A stretch of DNA of 7,283 nt from an uncultured Burkholderiales bacterium (GTDB lineage: Bacteria > Pseudomonadota > Gammaproteobacteria > Burkholderiales > Burkholderiaceae_E). The notes beneath the pieces were generated by a model. That model was not told the DNA's origin, did no database searches, and worked only from the letters and a program-made list of their open reading frames with translations. The stretch covers positions 1 through 7,283 of the forward strand of contig CAIUGQ010000024.1 of the NCBI GenBank assembly GCA_903898725.1. Reading direction: 5' to 3'. Positions 6,967 to 7,283 of the stretch are shown one piece after another; position 1 is the stretch's first letter, and each line of letters opens with the position of its first letter. A program made the translations under genes and the position numbers.

Positions 6967-6982
6967 GACGGCCGCCGCCGTC
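6967..6982. terminator. Small hairpin between the convergent fasciclin and purC stops
   Basis: GACGGC, loop CGCC, GCCGTC: a perfect 6-bp stem with a four-base loop, reading the same way from both strands. It sits in the 18-base gap and its right arm reaches into the purC stop codon. No T-run follows on either strand, so at best it is a weak bidirectional terminator or a 3'-end-stabilising hairpin. Confidence 0.35.
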
Positions 6983-7283
6983 AGTCGAGCGTGAGGCCCG
7001 TGAGGCGCTGCAGCGCCTCGCGGTACTTCGACGCGGTCGCCTCGATGACCTCGGGCGGCAGCGGCGGCGGCGGCGGCGTCTTCGCCCAGCCGGTCAGCGT
7101 CTCGAGGTAGTCGCGCACGTACTGCTTGTCGAAGCTCGGCGGGGACGTGCCGACGCGGTACGAGTCGGCCGGCCAGAAGCGCGACGAGTCCGCGGTCAGC
7201 ACCTCGTCCATCAGGTGCAGCGTGCCCGCGTCGTCGAGTCCGAACTCGAACTTGGTGTCGGCGATGATGATGCCGCGCGTGGC
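6981..7283 (-). CDS. purC: SAICAR synthetase, C-terminal part (5' end outside the window)
   Basis: Last 100 residues of phosphoribosylaminoimidazole-succinocarboxamide synthase, which joins CAIR (the product of PurE) and aspartate with ATP. The frame runs off the right edge; the first visible residues, RGIIIADTKFEFG, are the conserved nucleotide-site strand of PurC. MDEVLTADSSRFWPADSY follows, then GTSPPSFDKQYVRDYL, the substrate-binding SFDKQ region. A proline run TPPPPPLPPE is encoded by a GGC/CGG-type repeat at 7053-7076, and the protein ends in a normal helix (ASKYREALQRLTGL). About two thirds of the gene is missing. In relatives purC is directly followed by purE; here the fasciclin gene lies between them on the other strand. 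The apparent ATG at 7211 is internal. Confidence 0.95.
   Translation of the reverse strand, partial: ATRGIIIADTKFEFGLDDAGTLHLMDEVLTADSSRFWPADSYRVGTSPPSFDKQYVRDYLETLTGWAKTPPPPPLPPEVIEATASKYREALQRLTGLTLD

Overview
The window comes from a very GC-rich bacterium (about 70 % by eye, with most third positions G or C). It reads as a betaproteobacterium of the Burkholderiales/Rhodocyclales type. Two things suggest this: a benzoate-CoA ligase paired with a small alpha/beta hydrolase, and the gene order purC, purE, purK, sua5, which I know from that group. The assignment is inferred from gene content and composition, not from a marker gene. Coding density is very high and there is no gene-free stretch longer than about 130 bases. 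I saw no rRNA, tRNA, CRISPR array, insertion sequence or phage gene.

Left part, + strand (1-2238): the 3' nine-tenths of a benzoate-CoA ligase gene (bclA type) overlaps by 4 bp (ATGA) with a 266-residue alpha/beta hydrolase gene. They look like the end of an aromatic-acid catabolic operon that activates benzoate (or a close analogue) to its CoA thioester. Whether the pathway is the aerobic 'box' route cannot be told from this window.

Middle part, - strand (2312-6357): reading from right to left, purE, purK and sua5 (tsaC-type) are packed with a 5-base gap and a GTGA overlap. A gap of about 120 bases follows, then a lipoprotein of the secretory-lipase-like alpha/beta-hydrolase type. PurK and PurE convert AIR to CAIR through N5-CAIR in purine synthesis. 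Sua5 makes threonylcarbamoyl-AMP for tRNA t6A37. The lipase gene ends convergently against the aromatic-acid genes.

Right part (6358-7283): a 157-residue secreted single-domain fasciclin (FAS1) protein lies on the + strand between purE and the 3' end of purC, both on the - strand. It therefore splits what is normally a continuous purC-purE-purK-sua5 run, and it faces purC tail to tail with 18 bases between the stop codons. The 131-base region between purE and the fasciclin gene holds three exact inverted repeats. These are the most operator-like sequences in the window and, with the fasciclin insertion, the main points worth a second look. I found no convincing unknown multi-gene system: every gene here belongs to a recognisable family.
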